A stretch of DNA of 64,000 nucleotides from Brachycybe producta. Lineage: Eukaryota > Arthropoda > Diplopoda > Playtdesmida > Andrognathidae. Position numbers and translations under genes: made by a program. The notes beneath the pieces are model-generated. The model saw only the letters and a list, made by a program, of their open reading frames with translations. It was not told the origin of the DNA and did not search any database. This document shows, one piece after another, positions 43,501 through 52,179 of this stretch (its first letter is position 1; each line of letters opens with the position of its first letter). The DNA lies in assembly GCA_036925085.1 (NCBI GenBank), contig JAUPFP010000003.1:11986675-12050674 (forward strand). Reading direction: 5' to 3'.

Positions 43501-45664
43501 AATCAGTGCTAATCAAGACCCTATTGGTTCAGCCATAACTCGGATTTTTCTTGTTTTACTTGGTTTTAAGATTTTGATTATTTTCAATTTTTAGTGGATA
43601 AACCGCAGCGAAGAGGAAGTGCCGGTTCTCTCGATAGCGGAATGGTAAATATTTTTTACTTTCGCTTTTTAATCTTTGAAGGGATACCCCAGGTAGCGAG
43701 CATATTATCACAGAATAAAATGATATACAGAAGGGAAAACTCGATCATTTTTCTGTTCATGTGCCCGGGGGGGGGCACCACTGATATTCTTTGATGGTTC
43801 TCTTTATTTTGGGCGCCGCCATCTTGAAACTGGGTAATGACAAGTTCTCCATAGTAAGCTTGGTTTACACGATTCAAGTGAGTGGATCAACACACTAGAC
43901 TCGTGTAAACCCAGCTATTTAGAGTATATATAGCGAGTCTACCCACAGTTTCAACATGTTGACTGGTTAAAATAAAAACTTCCTGCGTGACTTCCTGTCT
44001 CAGCAACATCAAAGGTTCGGACACAGAGAGAGACATTTTCTCTTCTGTATAACTTTTTATTCTGTGATATTATGTTAAGGAAAATGTTGAAAATTGTTTG
44101 AAACGGTTGGAATATTTGATGTGGTTCACTATCCAACCTTTAGCCAACTGTAAAATGGCGTTGGTGAATAAACCAGTAAAACTGACTAATTTCTAACTTT
44201 GGAACAGCTCAAAATAAACCGTTTGGCCTTTCGTCGAATGGCCAATTGTAAAGTGACGTCACTGACATTAGTCACTTGTTCGATGAAAACTGACAAATTT
44301 CTAACTCTGAATCCAGCATTTGACCATCGTAATTTTGCAGTTGGCCAGTTGACGAAAGACCAATGGCTCCAATTTTTAGTTGGCATTATTACCGTTTGTC
44401 AACCGTTGGTAAATAGTTACTTTAGTAAACATTACAATAAATTGTCTTGTTTTTTAAGAGGGCTACATCACAAAATATCTTCAAGAAATCTCCGCAGAGA
44501 GCGCTAGCATCGTTTTTCTATTGTGCCCATAGACCTATGTTAAAGAAAAAAATGTTAATTTTTAAAATACACGGTTGCGGCGGCAATATGTTTATTTTTC
44601 ATATTTAAAGTTGTCCAATATTAAGTTTTCAAAGTGCAAAGCACACCTTAAATACAGTATATGCTGATCGAGTGATGGAATGACAAAAAATTGGTGAGTT
44701 CGGTTATGTTTTTAAAAACTATTTCAAAATGGCGAATTTCGAACTCTTATGTAACTATGTTAAACTCCATTGAGTACGCTCAAATAAAAAAAAACATTCA
44801 TTAAAATGCTCGTAAAAATACGTAAAATAATTTTAAAAACAAACAAACAATTAAACCGCAGTGAAGCCAAACCCGTTGGGTGCACGTGCTGAATTTTTTT
44901 CTGGTTTTTTAAAATTGTTTTTACGTATTTTCACAATCATTTTAATGGATGGTTTTTTCTTCTTATTCATAAGAAGTCTTACACATAAGAGTTAGAAATT
45001 CGGGATTTTGAAATAGTGTTTTAAAAATATAACCGAACTTACCAATTTTTTGTCATTATATGGGGGCTTTTCATATTTAAAGTAGTCCAATATTAAGTTT
45101 TCAATATATGCTGATCGAGTGGATCAGCATATATTGAAAACTTAATATGAAAAGCCTCTTAAAACCCTATTGAGTGTTTTCAAGTTGGAAGTTTGGGTGT
45201 AAAGTTATACCTCGGCATGCTTAGCTTTGTAAACAGCGTTCCAAGTTAAGGAAGGAACTTTTTATTGAGTATTCGTGAGCGGTTTTTTCGCTGTTGGAAC
45301 TCTGCTTAGAGGGTTCACTGTTCAATTGCGACATTTTCAATGAAGGAACTTTTATTGAAATCGATTATGTTTTCTTGTAAAACTAATGAGACATTTCTTG
45401 TTTTAGTCTGTCTCGTTCCAGTCTTCGGCGGCTAGTTTAGGCAGCCGTGATTCGTCGCCGCATCAAGCAATCACGTCTTCAAACGGAAAACCGGTTCACG
45501 GTGGCGTAGCTGTAAGTGGAAAGTTTCATCCGACTTCGCTAGCATCTTCGTCGGCAGCTAATCATCCGAGCTTCCTCGGTGGTCTTTTCGGTAAGAAGGC
45601 TCGTAACCAATCGAAATCCAATATTAAGACTTTGGGAACGTCGACGGATTCGACGGAGGTTTGA
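31294..45664 (+). CDS. IQSEC: IQSEC/BRAG-family Arf guanine-nucleotide exchange factor, partial (5' exons missing)
   Basis: Joined exons 31294-31542, 32413-33067, 35078-35488, 36528-36769, 36847-37008, 38073-38154, 38261-38608, 39823-40048, 40971-41092, 41701-41944, 43595-43644 and 45407-45664 give 1015 codons plus TGA, with every GT...AG junction in phase. In order: an IQ motif (residues 115-128, IQRAFRKYC), a Ser-rich linker (about 130-500), a Sec7 domain (about 510-716), a PH domain (about 717-832), a Glu-rich helix (833-855), and a C-terminus ending STEV. The Sec7 domain carries MIGEYLGN at 555-562 and [12 protein letters not shown] at 597-608. Known family role: Sec7 catalyses GDP-GTP exchange on Arf GTPases, mainly Arf6, at plasma membrane or synapse; IQ binds calmodulin; PH binds lipids. 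Fly schizo/loner and vertebrate IQSEC1-3 are the named relatives. The start codon lies upstream in an exon I could not find. Confidence 0.95.
31543..32412. other. Intron a: family C nested in family D
   Basis: A D-type left arm (GTGTTTTAGAAACTAGAAGGGTAGC region, about 31610-31645) is followed by a family C foldback (about 31646-32264, GCTACATCACAAAATTAC to GATGTAGCCTCTTA). A D-type right arm then follows (TGATTGAGCTGCCGTTCTAGT to about 32300). C therefore appears to have inserted into D. Confidence 0.65.
32413..33067 (+). CDS. IQSEC: IQSEC exon b: IQ motif
   Basis: The acceptor is AAAAAAG ending at 32412; the donor is GTAAGG at 33068. It begins [11 protein letters not shown] (residues 84-94), the strongly conserved IQSEC block before the IQ motif, then ERKYGG and the IQ motif itself at about 32507-32548. 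The remainder is Ser/Arg/Gly-rich linker with a GGA run. An in-frame ATG at 32393 lies in the intron and is not the start. Residues 84-301, phase 0 at the end. Confidence 0.9.
33068..35077. other. Intron b: minisatellite and long tandem repeats
   Basis: Holds the 13/26-bp minisatellite at 33140-33590 and then, at about 33830-34770, three to four diverged units of roughly 180-290 bp. These units contain GATGTTCAAGTGT, GTGACATGTCACTGACGT and TGTTGTCAC words. A 36-bp exact duplication (TGTTGCGTGTGACACTTGTA...) sits near 34330-34405. About 300 bp before the next exon show nothing. Confidence 0.65.
33140..33590 (+). repeat. GC-rich minisatellite, 13/26-bp unit
   Basis: Tandem copies of GACGTTTGTCTGCGGCATTTGTCGGC and its 13-bp half GGCGTTTGTCGGC, more than fifteen 26-bp units. 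It starts about 70 bp after an IQSEC donor site. The composition is far more GC-rich than the surrounding intron. Frames up to 152 codons on both strands result from the stop-free unit. Confidence 0.85.
35078..35488 (+). CDS. IQSEC: IQSEC exon c: Ser-rich linker
   Basis: Acceptor GTGGCACAG ends at 35077 and donor GTAAGT starts at 35489; both phases are 0. It encodes 137 residues (302-438) dominated by Ser, Gly and Arg, with a [15 protein letters not shown] block (about 35250-35290) resembling the proline-rich PKRTSS segment of other IQSEC proteins. Likely a disordered, phosphorylatable linker. Confidence 0.8.
35489..36527. other. Intron c: family E palindrome and family D element
   Basis: Family E (about 35762-36245) is related to 48960-49320 (GAACAGAAACAGAACCCGGTTTA, AACAGAGAACC and GCTCGTCTCG words). 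It contains a perfect 94-bp inverted repeat. A family D element follows at 36258-36410. Confidence 0.7.
35919..36135. repeat. Perfect 94-bp inverted repeat
   Basis: Positions 35919-36012 and 36042-36135 are exact reverse complements over all 94 bases, with a 29-nt spacer. The arms start GAACATATGCCGAACAGAGA and end TTCTTGACATCTTT. It lies in an intron of an expressed-type gene, so the pre-mRNA could form a long double-stranded hairpin. Confidence 0.9.
36528..36769 (+). CDS. IQSEC: IQSEC exon d: linker and start of Sec7
   Basis: Acceptor CTCCATTTCAG ends at 36527; donor GTAAGT starts at 36770. Enters in phase 0 and leaves with two bases of Lys 519. Residues 439-518: a Pro/Ser-rich stretch, then YRVGLNLFN (510-518), the hallmark entry into the IQSEC Sec7 domain. 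Confidence 0.9.
36847..37008 (+). CDS. IQSEC: IQSEC exon e: Sec7 motif 1
   Basis: Follows a 77-bp intron, the shortest in the gene. Encodes [11 protein letters not shown] (520-530) and MIGEYLGN (555-562), the Sec7 motif 1 region that carries the catalytic glutamate finger in this family; Glu 558 is the acidic residue present in the motif here. Leaves with two bases of Glu 573. Confidence 0.92.
37009..38072. repeat. Intron e: degenerate ATCGATTTAAG repeats
   Basis: Most of the intron consists of degenerate units around GAATCGATTTAA. A clear tandem at about 37318-37545 has a 49-bp unit (TTAAGAATTGCTTCGATACA, then TTGAATCGATTTAAACCTTC, then TGATAAATG), about five copies. Similar ATCGATT/GACTTAAAT words form a 30-bp tandem in the intron at 41945-43594. 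Confidence 0.7.
38073..38154 (+). CDS. IQSEC: IQSEC exon f: Sec7
   Basis: An 82-nt exon after the acceptor TTTCTTGCAG. Completes Glu 573 and encodes residues 574-600 ([10 protein letters not shown] ... KFQTCFRMP). The intron after it splits Sec7 motif 2 between MP and GEAQKI. Confidence 0.92.
38261..38608 (+). CDS. IQSEC: IQSEC exon g: Sec7 motif 2 and C-terminal helices
   Basis: Acceptor TTTTCTTCAG, donor GTGAGA, both phase 0. Residues 601-716 include [26 protein letters not shown] and NLRGIDDG, all diagnostic of Sec7 Arf-GEFs, ending at VGKKP, the linker to the PH domain. Confidence 0.95.
38609..39822. other. Intron g: family C foldback
   Basis: A nearly full-length family C element occupies 38903-39702 (TTAAGAGGCTACATCACAA to GATGTAGCCTCTTAA). 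Fragments of family D lie on both sides (AGAAACTAGAAGGACAA near 38770 and CTAGTTTCTAAAACAC near 39710). Confidence 0.75.
39823..40048 (+). CDS. IQSEC: IQSEC exon h: PH domain, first part
   Basis: Acceptor TTTTCTTTCAG, donor GTAAGA. Residues 717-791 contain [15 protein letters not shown] and [15 protein letters not shown], the conserved first strands of the IQSEC PH domain. Ends with one base of His 792. Confidence 0.95.
40049..40970. other. Intron h: foldback element with (ATT)n centre
   Basis: Inverted arms run from about 40203 and to about 40740 (GATGATGCTGCAATCGGCAT pairing with ATGCCGATTGCAGCGTCATC). At the centre is an (ATT)n tract, 40462-40505. Frames of about 104-125 codons on both strands are palindrome translations. 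Confidence 0.7.
40971..41092 (+). CDS. IQSEC: IQSEC exon i: PH domain, second part
   Basis: Acceptor TTGGTTTCAG, donor GTAAAT. Completes His 792 and encodes residues 793-832 ([29 protein letters not shown]), closing the PH domain with its C-terminal helix. Confidence 0.92.
41093..41700. other. Intron i: family G repeat
   Basis: Contains an inverted-repeat core (GTTAGTAGTAAAATGTTAATTAACA and its inverse, about 41216-41305) and the family G body, related to 8890-9340. Confidence 0.55.
41701..41944 (+). CDS. IQSEC: IQSEC exon j: coiled helix and linker
   Basis: Acceptor TTTTCTACAAG, donor GTATGT. Residues 833-913 begin [18 protein letters not shown], a charged helix that follows PH in this family, and end [18 protein letters not shown], another conserved IQSEC block. 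Leaves with one base. Confidence 0.92.
41945..43594. other. Intron j: 30-bp tandem repeat and a foldback element
   Basis: A tandem of about six exact 30-bp units (GATTCATCGCAAGACTTAAA then TCGATTCATT) lies at about 42150-42330, with diverged units to 42450. At about 42730-43480 an inverted pair (AGCCTCCTATAGATACAGGC against CTTTATCTATTGGAGGCT, with AAATGGCCGCCATTT and GGCGCCATTTT inside) marks another foldback element. Confidence 0.7.
43595..43644 (+). CDS. IQSEC: IQSEC exon k: 50-nt small exon
   Basis: Acceptor CAATTTTTAG, donor GTAAAT. Completes Met 914 and encodes [16 protein letters not shown] (915-930), matching the RRxSAGSL segment of other IQSEC proteins. The Arg-Arg-x-Ser context is a possible basophilic-kinase site (inference). 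Confidence 0.88.
43645..45406. other. Intron k: family F and family C elements
   Basis: Family F fragments lie at about 43680-44090, including inverted GTTTACACGATTCAAGTG / ACTAGACTCGTGTAAAC. A foldback of AAACTGACTAATTTCTAACT / AAAACTGACAAATTTCTAAC words follows at about 44150-44420, then a family C element at 44454-45161 with its middle rearranged. The last 245 bp before the acceptor show nothing. Confidence 0.6.
45407..45664 (+). CDS. IQSEC: IQSEC terminal coding exon
   Basis: Acceptor TTCTTGTTTTAG; stop TGA at 45662-45664. Residues 931-1015 are Ser-rich, with [12 protein letters not shown] resembling the LLGSLFG block near the C-terminus of vertebrate IQSEC1, and end STDSTEV. The last three residues T-E-V fit a class I PDZ ligand. 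A second AG after TCTCGTTCCAG (45421) could serve as an in-frame acceptor removing five residues. Confidence 0.88.
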   Translation, partial: SVSFQSSAASLGSRDSSPHQAITSSNGKPVHGGVAVSGKFHPTSLASSSAANHPSFLGGLFGKKARNQSKSNIKTLGTSTDSTEV

Positions 45665-47932
45665 AAATCGAAACGGGTTTTGTCATCTCGTAAAAAGGAC
45701 GAAAAAAACGAACGAAAATCCTGGGTACGATTAACGTTTATTGCAATTGGAACTAGAATTGGGTTCAATTGTTCGGTCTAGTCTTAGTAACATGGCGGTA
45801 GCCCCGTTTTTTTTTAGTTTTGCTGCCTCTTGAGCATGAAACTCTCGTTTGCCTCCCGTCAAAAAGCAACAAACACTCATCTCTTGGCAATTTACCGTTA
45901 TTTTGAGGGACCAAAGCTCAATTTTATTTTCTGTTTCGGTTGAGACCTGACGGTTTTCGGCTGTTGGTTTATGAAATGGTATTGTTGCTTTAGTTTGAAA
46001 ATCGGGGAGGAAGCGTTTTGTCGCTTCATGGAACTCGAATCGAGGGGTGCAATGTACGAAAAGTATTTTTTTTTATGGCTGCTGTTTCGGCTGCTGTGTT
46101 TTTTATGTTCTTACAGAGATTTTTGATTAAATAGTTTGATCAGCATTTAATAAATAAGAATTGGAAATATGCACGAGAGGTTAAGAGTAGTGAGAGAGTG
46201 CACGTGTTGTGCGTCGTAACGTCAAATGAGACTTGAGGTTTCATTTAACGGTGATCATTCTGACAGCTATAATTTCTTCTAACTTATTTAAATGCGGTTA
46301 AAATGATGCTAATTTGTTTGACCCGTGTCAAAGGTCACTGACCCCCCCTTCTTTAAAAAAAACCGTGCTTATTTTTCAAACAGCTATTCCCTAGTTTGAA
46401 ACAAGGACATTTTATGACAATTTTGAATCGTGGAACTATTTTGAGAAAGTTCGGAACTATCGAATTGGCCACTTTTTGTGGCAAATACGTCAAGTCGCTG
46501 TTACTCTATGCTTTAGTCGCGGGTTTTCATGTGCGCTTTTGAAGCTTCTCTTAGGTTGGTAGGAAAATAATTGCGGTTTTTGTTTTTTTGGCTAATAAGG
46601 AAATTTCTAAATTAATCATTAACTTTATTCATCGAAATAAGCGCCATTAGAATTGACACATTTTGCCAATTAATTACAAGTTTATTTATTCCAGTGGTGT
46701 AAAATTCCGGAGTCCTGAAGTTGATAAAATCTCGAAATGCATTTTTTTGGCAGCAGCTACCGTTGTTGAAGTTATTTGTTTCTTGTCCATTTTCAATTCA
46801 AATAGCCTAAAATTTAAACAATTAACAATAAAAACAGACCGCAAGATGCACTTTCGTATGATCTTAACGCAAATACACAATGTAATTACACTCAATATTG
46901 CAACCATTTGAGTTTCAATTGCAGTAAACAAAAACCGCAATTATATTCCTACCTAACTAATAAATAGAGCTAGTTAAGAAGTACCAGCGCGTGCAATTTT
47001 AAGTATTTTACCGGCTCTTCGGCGTCGAACAGTGCGCCGTAAACGGCGACACATTATTTGAAGCGATAGAAAACGCGAAAAAAAGTATTTCGCTATCGCT
47101 TTCACGAGATGTTGGTGGAACAAACGTGTTACAGGAAAGCTGAGCTCTCACTTCGAGCACACCTCGCAACTGACGTGAAACGCAATATGTAAACGCGGCA
47201 CGCTTTGACTGGACGAAGCAAAACCACCGACGAATGGGCCAGTTGAAACCGTAACATACTGACGCATATAGCTCCATGGAACGAGTTTTAAAACGCACAT
47301 GAAAATTCACTTTTTGACGGCTGAAACGTTTCTTTGTGGGTTTTTTGGAAGGGGAGGATGTTCAGCATTTATTCGAGGAAACGAGGTCTACTAGGTCTTG
47401 ACCGCTTTCGTGGTTTTGACTTATTTTTATCAGAATTGATCGATTGGAATCGGTGTTTTAATTCCAATGGCTAAATTCGAAACTAAAATCGTCTTTTTAA
47501 ATTGCACAATTTTTTATTAGAAAGTGAAAAAAAAAATGTAAATCATTGAATTAATTATTGATTTTGTTTTTGCGGTTTATCGATTCCAATCTCATTACTT
47601 CCTCCCTCCCCTCCCCAATTCAATTATAATATCGATTCTATCGCTACAAATCTGGACCTGGGCAGTGCTGATTTTCAAATAACGGAATTGTACGAAAATT
47701 AGCCTCGAATTTTACGGCATGATTAAAGTTATCCGGGTTTGTTGAAAACGAGGAGCTCGGAGGTCCACTTTTCGTTTCTTATGCCGTTAAGTGTTTTTTT
47801 TTTAAATTTCAGAATTCACTTTCGAACGATATCTATAGTTCGAAATGTGTTACTCCAAGAGAGAAAGAGAGAATTTACTAGTTTTCCTCCTTCCGCTCTG
47901 TTTAGAGCCCCATAACCTTCCCAGATCTCGTG
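45665..47932. other. IQSEC 3' flank or UTR with a foldback element
   Basis: No open gene. Candidate AATAAA signals occur near 46149, 46826 and 46959, but nothing decides the polyadenylation site. At about 46551-46960 an inverted pair (GGTTGGTAGGAAAATAATTGCGG against CCGCAATTATATTCCTACC) marks a foldback element. Confidence 0.5.
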
Positions 47933-48138
47933 ACAGGCAATTAGAAATCGGGACAAACAGAAGTTGGCTCCTCCCTTTTTATGACGACCGGCAACTTCTA
48001 ATTGGTTTGTTGTGTGATTCGACGTTGAAAGGGGTGTGGCATGTGACGTCAGACTACATAACCAACTAATTAGAAGTTGCGTTCGTCATGAAAAGGGCGG
48101 AGCCAACTTCTGTTTTGTCTCTATTTCTAATTGCCTGT
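47933..48138. mobile_element. Family A MITE with 9-bp target duplication
   Basis: The best-delimited copy: ends ACAGGCAATTAG and CTAATTGCCTGT are exact inverse complements, flanked by GATCTCGTG at 47924-47932 and 48139-48147. It defines the element length (206 bp) and target-duplication length for the family. Confidence 0.9.
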
Positions 48139-49581
48139 GATCTCGTGTCGCTCAAGAGAAGTGGCAAAGTGAAAAAATATTATTGAAATTATCTTGTGAA
48201 GAAAAGTTTTCTTGTGGTGGCCGTATATGTTACGTGGTCGTGTGAAGTTTTTTTTTTACGAATGTTTCTGTGGTAATGTTGTGATGATTGTGTGTGTTTG
48301 TGGCGCATTTCAATTTTAAATTGTCAGAAAAAAAAATGATAAATAATTACTGTCGGCAAAATTGAAACAGTGCGAATAATGGTAAAGACGAGACAAAATT
48401 TTTTTATTTATTTCTAACCGTAAATTAAAATCGACTAATGGAGATTTTTTTTAATAAAAGGAGAGAAAAAAGAAATTCTTTTTAGTTACGAAGAAAAAGT
48501 TTACGAAAACGATTTCGAAAACTAAAACGATATTTTCTTTTTTTTACCTAAAAAGACATAAAAAAATAATGATGAAAATTTGTGTAAATAGCTAATTCGA
48601 AAGAAAAGAAAAAAGAAAAACGTAATATATTATATATATAATAATAATAATAATTATAATAAATCTATAAATATTAAAACAATAAATATATTTGTGTACT
48701 GTACATATCATTGTAGTAACCCATGAGAGAGAGATTTAACTCTTCGTTTATTTTAAGTTTTTTTTTTTCCCTTTCAATTCTTGACATAAAAGAAATTAAC
48801 AAAAAAATATATTTAATTACTGCGATCAGAAATTATGTGTAATATTGGCTGTATTCGGAAACGTAAGTCCCTTTTTTTCTCTTTTATATACGTGTATATT
48901 TTATTTAAATTTTATTTGAATTCGCCATTTTCTTCTTTAAGATGAGGTCATAGAAAGATTAAAGCCGAGTGAGTAGAGACCAGGCTCGCGAGCTGTTCTA
49001 GAGCAGTTCGCGAACAGAAACAGCTAGAGCAGTTCGCGAACAGAAACAGAACCCGGTTTACGCGGGAGCTGGCGAACAGTTGTAGAACTGTTTACGAACC
49101 AGTACAAAGATCGCTCTCCGAGGCTTGGTTCTCGAACATCTGCTGAACAGAGAACCCGTTCAAGACGTGAGTGAAGCTCGTCTCGCGAGTTTAGAATTAT
49201 TACAAACAATTTGTGCAAAAATTATTACAAACTAATTTAAAAACGCGAAGACGGTAATTTTTTTGGTGTAGACGTGTTATGTTCGCGAACATCGAATTTT
49301 TGTCTGTACCGGCCTTTACGTGACGTTTTCATATACATGACATTCTTACGATTCTGACTTTCATTCACAGTTGAAGGTTTTGTATATTCAATTTAATGTT
49401 CTCAAGAAAACAAGTAAATGTTTTTTGCTTTCTTTGAGAACTTGAAAAAAGTGGGTGGATCTAGCGTAGCCCTCACCCCCACCCGCCCCCTCCTTCTCCC
49501 CGGACACGTTTTTCTTTTTCGGGTGTTACTACTGTTCTGTTTTTCTTTACAGATAATGGCGTTTTCTTTAGTTTTTCGAAT
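48139..49581. repeat. 3' flank with family E copy
   Basis: AT-rich sequence with AATAAATA near 48681, then a family E copy at about 48960-49320 (GAACAGAAACAGAACCCGGTTTA, GAACAGAGAACC). A 31-bp stretch (CTAGAGCAGTTCGCGAACAG...) is duplicated in tandem at about 48997-49050. Unlike the intronic copy it lacks the 94-bp palindrome. Confidence 0.5.
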
Positions 49582-49761
49582 ACAGGCAATTAGAAAACGG
49601 GATAAAACAGAAGTTGGCTCCGCCCCTTTTTATGACGAATGGCAACTTCTAATTGGTTTGTTGTGTGGTTCGACGTTGAAAAGGGGCGGAGCATGTGACG
49701 TCAGACTACATAACCAACCAATTAGAACGAACTTCTGTTTATACCGTTTTCTAATTGCCTG
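49582..49761. mobile_element. Family A MITE, right arm shortened
   Basis: Ends ACAGGCAATTAGAAAACGGG and CCGTTTTCTAATTGCCTGT. About 25 bp of the right internal arm (the GGGCGGAGCC part) is deleted. Flanking CGAATACAG repeats lie on both sides but are not exact 9-mers at the element ends. Confidence 0.75.
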
Positions 49762-50366
49762 TTTTCTCCGAATACAGCCTTTAGTATAATTAGACTAATT
49801 ACAATTAATTTTTGGGGCAGTTAATTTTTTTTTTTGTTTAATGGCTGTCTTCCTTATTTCTCTCTTTCTCAATTTTTTTCTCCAATTATAAATGCTGTAA
49901 TATATATATAATATAAAAACAAAATAGATGCAGGAAAAAGAAGGTACTCAAAATAACAAAAAATGAATGCATTATATTTAAATTGTGCAAAACTAGTCGA
50001 TGAAGATGGAGGAGAGTGGTTTGTGAAAAAAGTAAAAGTTATGTCCACTTTTTTTTCTAATTAGTCTGTGTGTGTGTGATTGTGTGTTTAAATTGTTTTG
50101 ATCGTTTTTCGACGATTCTCTTTCGAGATATTTTTTTTATCGGTATCTCGAGATTGTCGATTTTATTAAAAATCTGATCATAATAATTGTTGTGTAAGAA
50201 TTCGCATATTAAAAGAAAAACTTTCATCTGAACATAAGAAATCGTTGTCTCTCTGTCTTTAAAGTTTAAAAAAATATATGTATAATCTTAATTTACTAGG
50301 AGTTGCTGCTGTCGAGAGACCTACGTAAAGCTTATGGACTGCGCCGGGAATGGGTCGGTATTAGAC

Positions 50367-51091
50367 ACAGGCAATTAGAAATCGGGACATACGGAAATTT
50401 TCTCCGCCCTTTTTATGATGACCGGCACCTTCTAATTGGTTGGTTATGTAGTCTGACGTCACATGTCCCTTTTACAACGTCGAACCACACAACAAACCAA
50501 TTAGAAATTGCCGGTCCTCATAAAAGGGGCGGGGAAAACGACTGTATCTTACTGTCTTTACTTGCCTGTGTCGGTAATAGACAGGCAAGCGTGGCTAGCA
50601 CTAGCTTTTCGTTTGCCCCGCCCTTATGAGAGCCGGACCAAGTATCAACCAATTAGAAACTGATAAGGGCAGAGCATGTGACATCAGACCAAATAACAAA
50701 CCAATTAGAAATTAATGACGTTCATAAAAGGGCGGAGCAAACGAATAGTTAGTGCTGGCCACACTTGTCCGTTGGTAATTAGTGATACTGAACGAAACCA
50801 CGATGCTATCGATGTATCGATACTTTTTTACGATACTTGTACGTATCGATACCTCGTTGGAAGTATTGGCATCTGTCATCTGTATACGCAGGCAATTAGA
50901 AAACGGGATAAACAGAAGTTGGCTCCGCCCTTTTTATGACGAATGCAACTTCTAATTAGTTGGTTATGTAGTTTGACGTCACATGCTCCGCCCTTTTCAA
51001 CGTCGAACCACACAACAAACCAATTAGAAGTTGCCGGTCGTCACAGAAAAGGCGGAGCCAACTGAAGTTCGTCCCGATTTCTAATTCACTG
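50367..51091. mobile_element. Cluster of three family A elements
   Basis: Copies at 50367-50568 (ACAGGCAATTAG to TTGCCTGT), 50581-50770 (second subfamily, ACAGGCAAGCGTGG to CCACACTTGTC) and 50888-51091. The first is flanked by GTCGGTATTAGAC and GTCGGTAATAGAC, and the second starts inside that duplicated flank, so it landed at the edge of the first. The 115 bp between the second and third contain ATCGATG/TATCGATAC words only. Confidence 0.75.
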
Positions 51092-51358
51092 TTTGATTGC
51101 TTCACCCAAAAAAAAAACATTTTATAATTTTAGAAACAAACATTTTTTTTAACAAAAGAAGCAAAATTAGTTTTAAAACAAATGAACTTATTTTAAAGCA
51201 AGTTCAACAAAATCTCCAAAAGGACAGTAGACAGATAGATAGTCAAAAATCGGGGAAACCACAAATGTACATGTATTTTACTACGTTGTCGCTTGGGCCT
51301 TGTTTAGAGGAAAATTTTCACCTTGTAAAAATTTCAACTGCTGAAAAATAACGGTGTT

Positions 51359-51775
51359 TAAGGCGCATTCACACTAGGCTGGTTTACAAGCCTCTGCATG
51401 GTTGCTGCTGGCTATTAGCAGCAACAGCAAGCAGTGCCTGCTTTGGCCCTTGGGTTCACACTTGTCCAGTCACTGCTGGTATTCGCAGTGCAAGTCATCG
51501 AATCACCATCTTGCAAAAACACAAACTAATAACAACCAACCCAAGCAGTGGCGTTTCAACTACCCACTAGTGCCACTACCAGAGACACTTGCTGGTAGCA
51601 CACTGGTAGCAGCAGGAAGGGAGGCTAAAGTTGGACATGTTCAACTTCACCAGTCGCTGTTAAAATCACTAGCCTGCTGGAGAAAGCAGCTGCTGGTAGC
51701 AGTTCACACTATCCTGCTAGGGGGCTACTACCAGCCAGCAGCTGGGAAACGAGCCTAGTGTGAATGCGCCATTAC
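51359..51775. mobile_element. Foldback MITE with about 30-bp terminal inverted repeats
   Basis: Ends GGCGCATTCACACTAGGCTG and its inverse complement GCCTAGTGTGAATGCGCC. The interior is rich in GCAGCAGC / GCTGCTGG words that pair with each other. A 118-codon frame crosses it and is not supported. Confidence 0.65.
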
Positions 51776-52179
51776 TATGGGAGAAGTGAGCGAATGCCCA
51801 TGTCTATTAGTTGGCTAACATAACATCACCAATAGGAGAAAAGGCATTCAATTCAACGCCCTCAATTCCAAAAAGCACAAATATTTGCTAAAAAGAGGTT
51901 GAAATTGATTCAACTTTTGTTGAATTCTTTTTTTTATTGGTGAATATTTGTGCTGTTTGCGTTTTTTGAGGCCGTTCTGGTCGCCATCTTTCTTTTTCTC
52001 TTCATTTTTGGTAAATTTTTTTCATCGTATTTCTTCAATTTCTCATCATTTCACGTAAATTAATGTATTCTAATTAGTTGCAGGATATATTTAACTATAG
52101 TTTTAAAGAAAAATATGTATAATTCATATAATATATATATATATATATATAATATTATATATATATATATATATATTTG

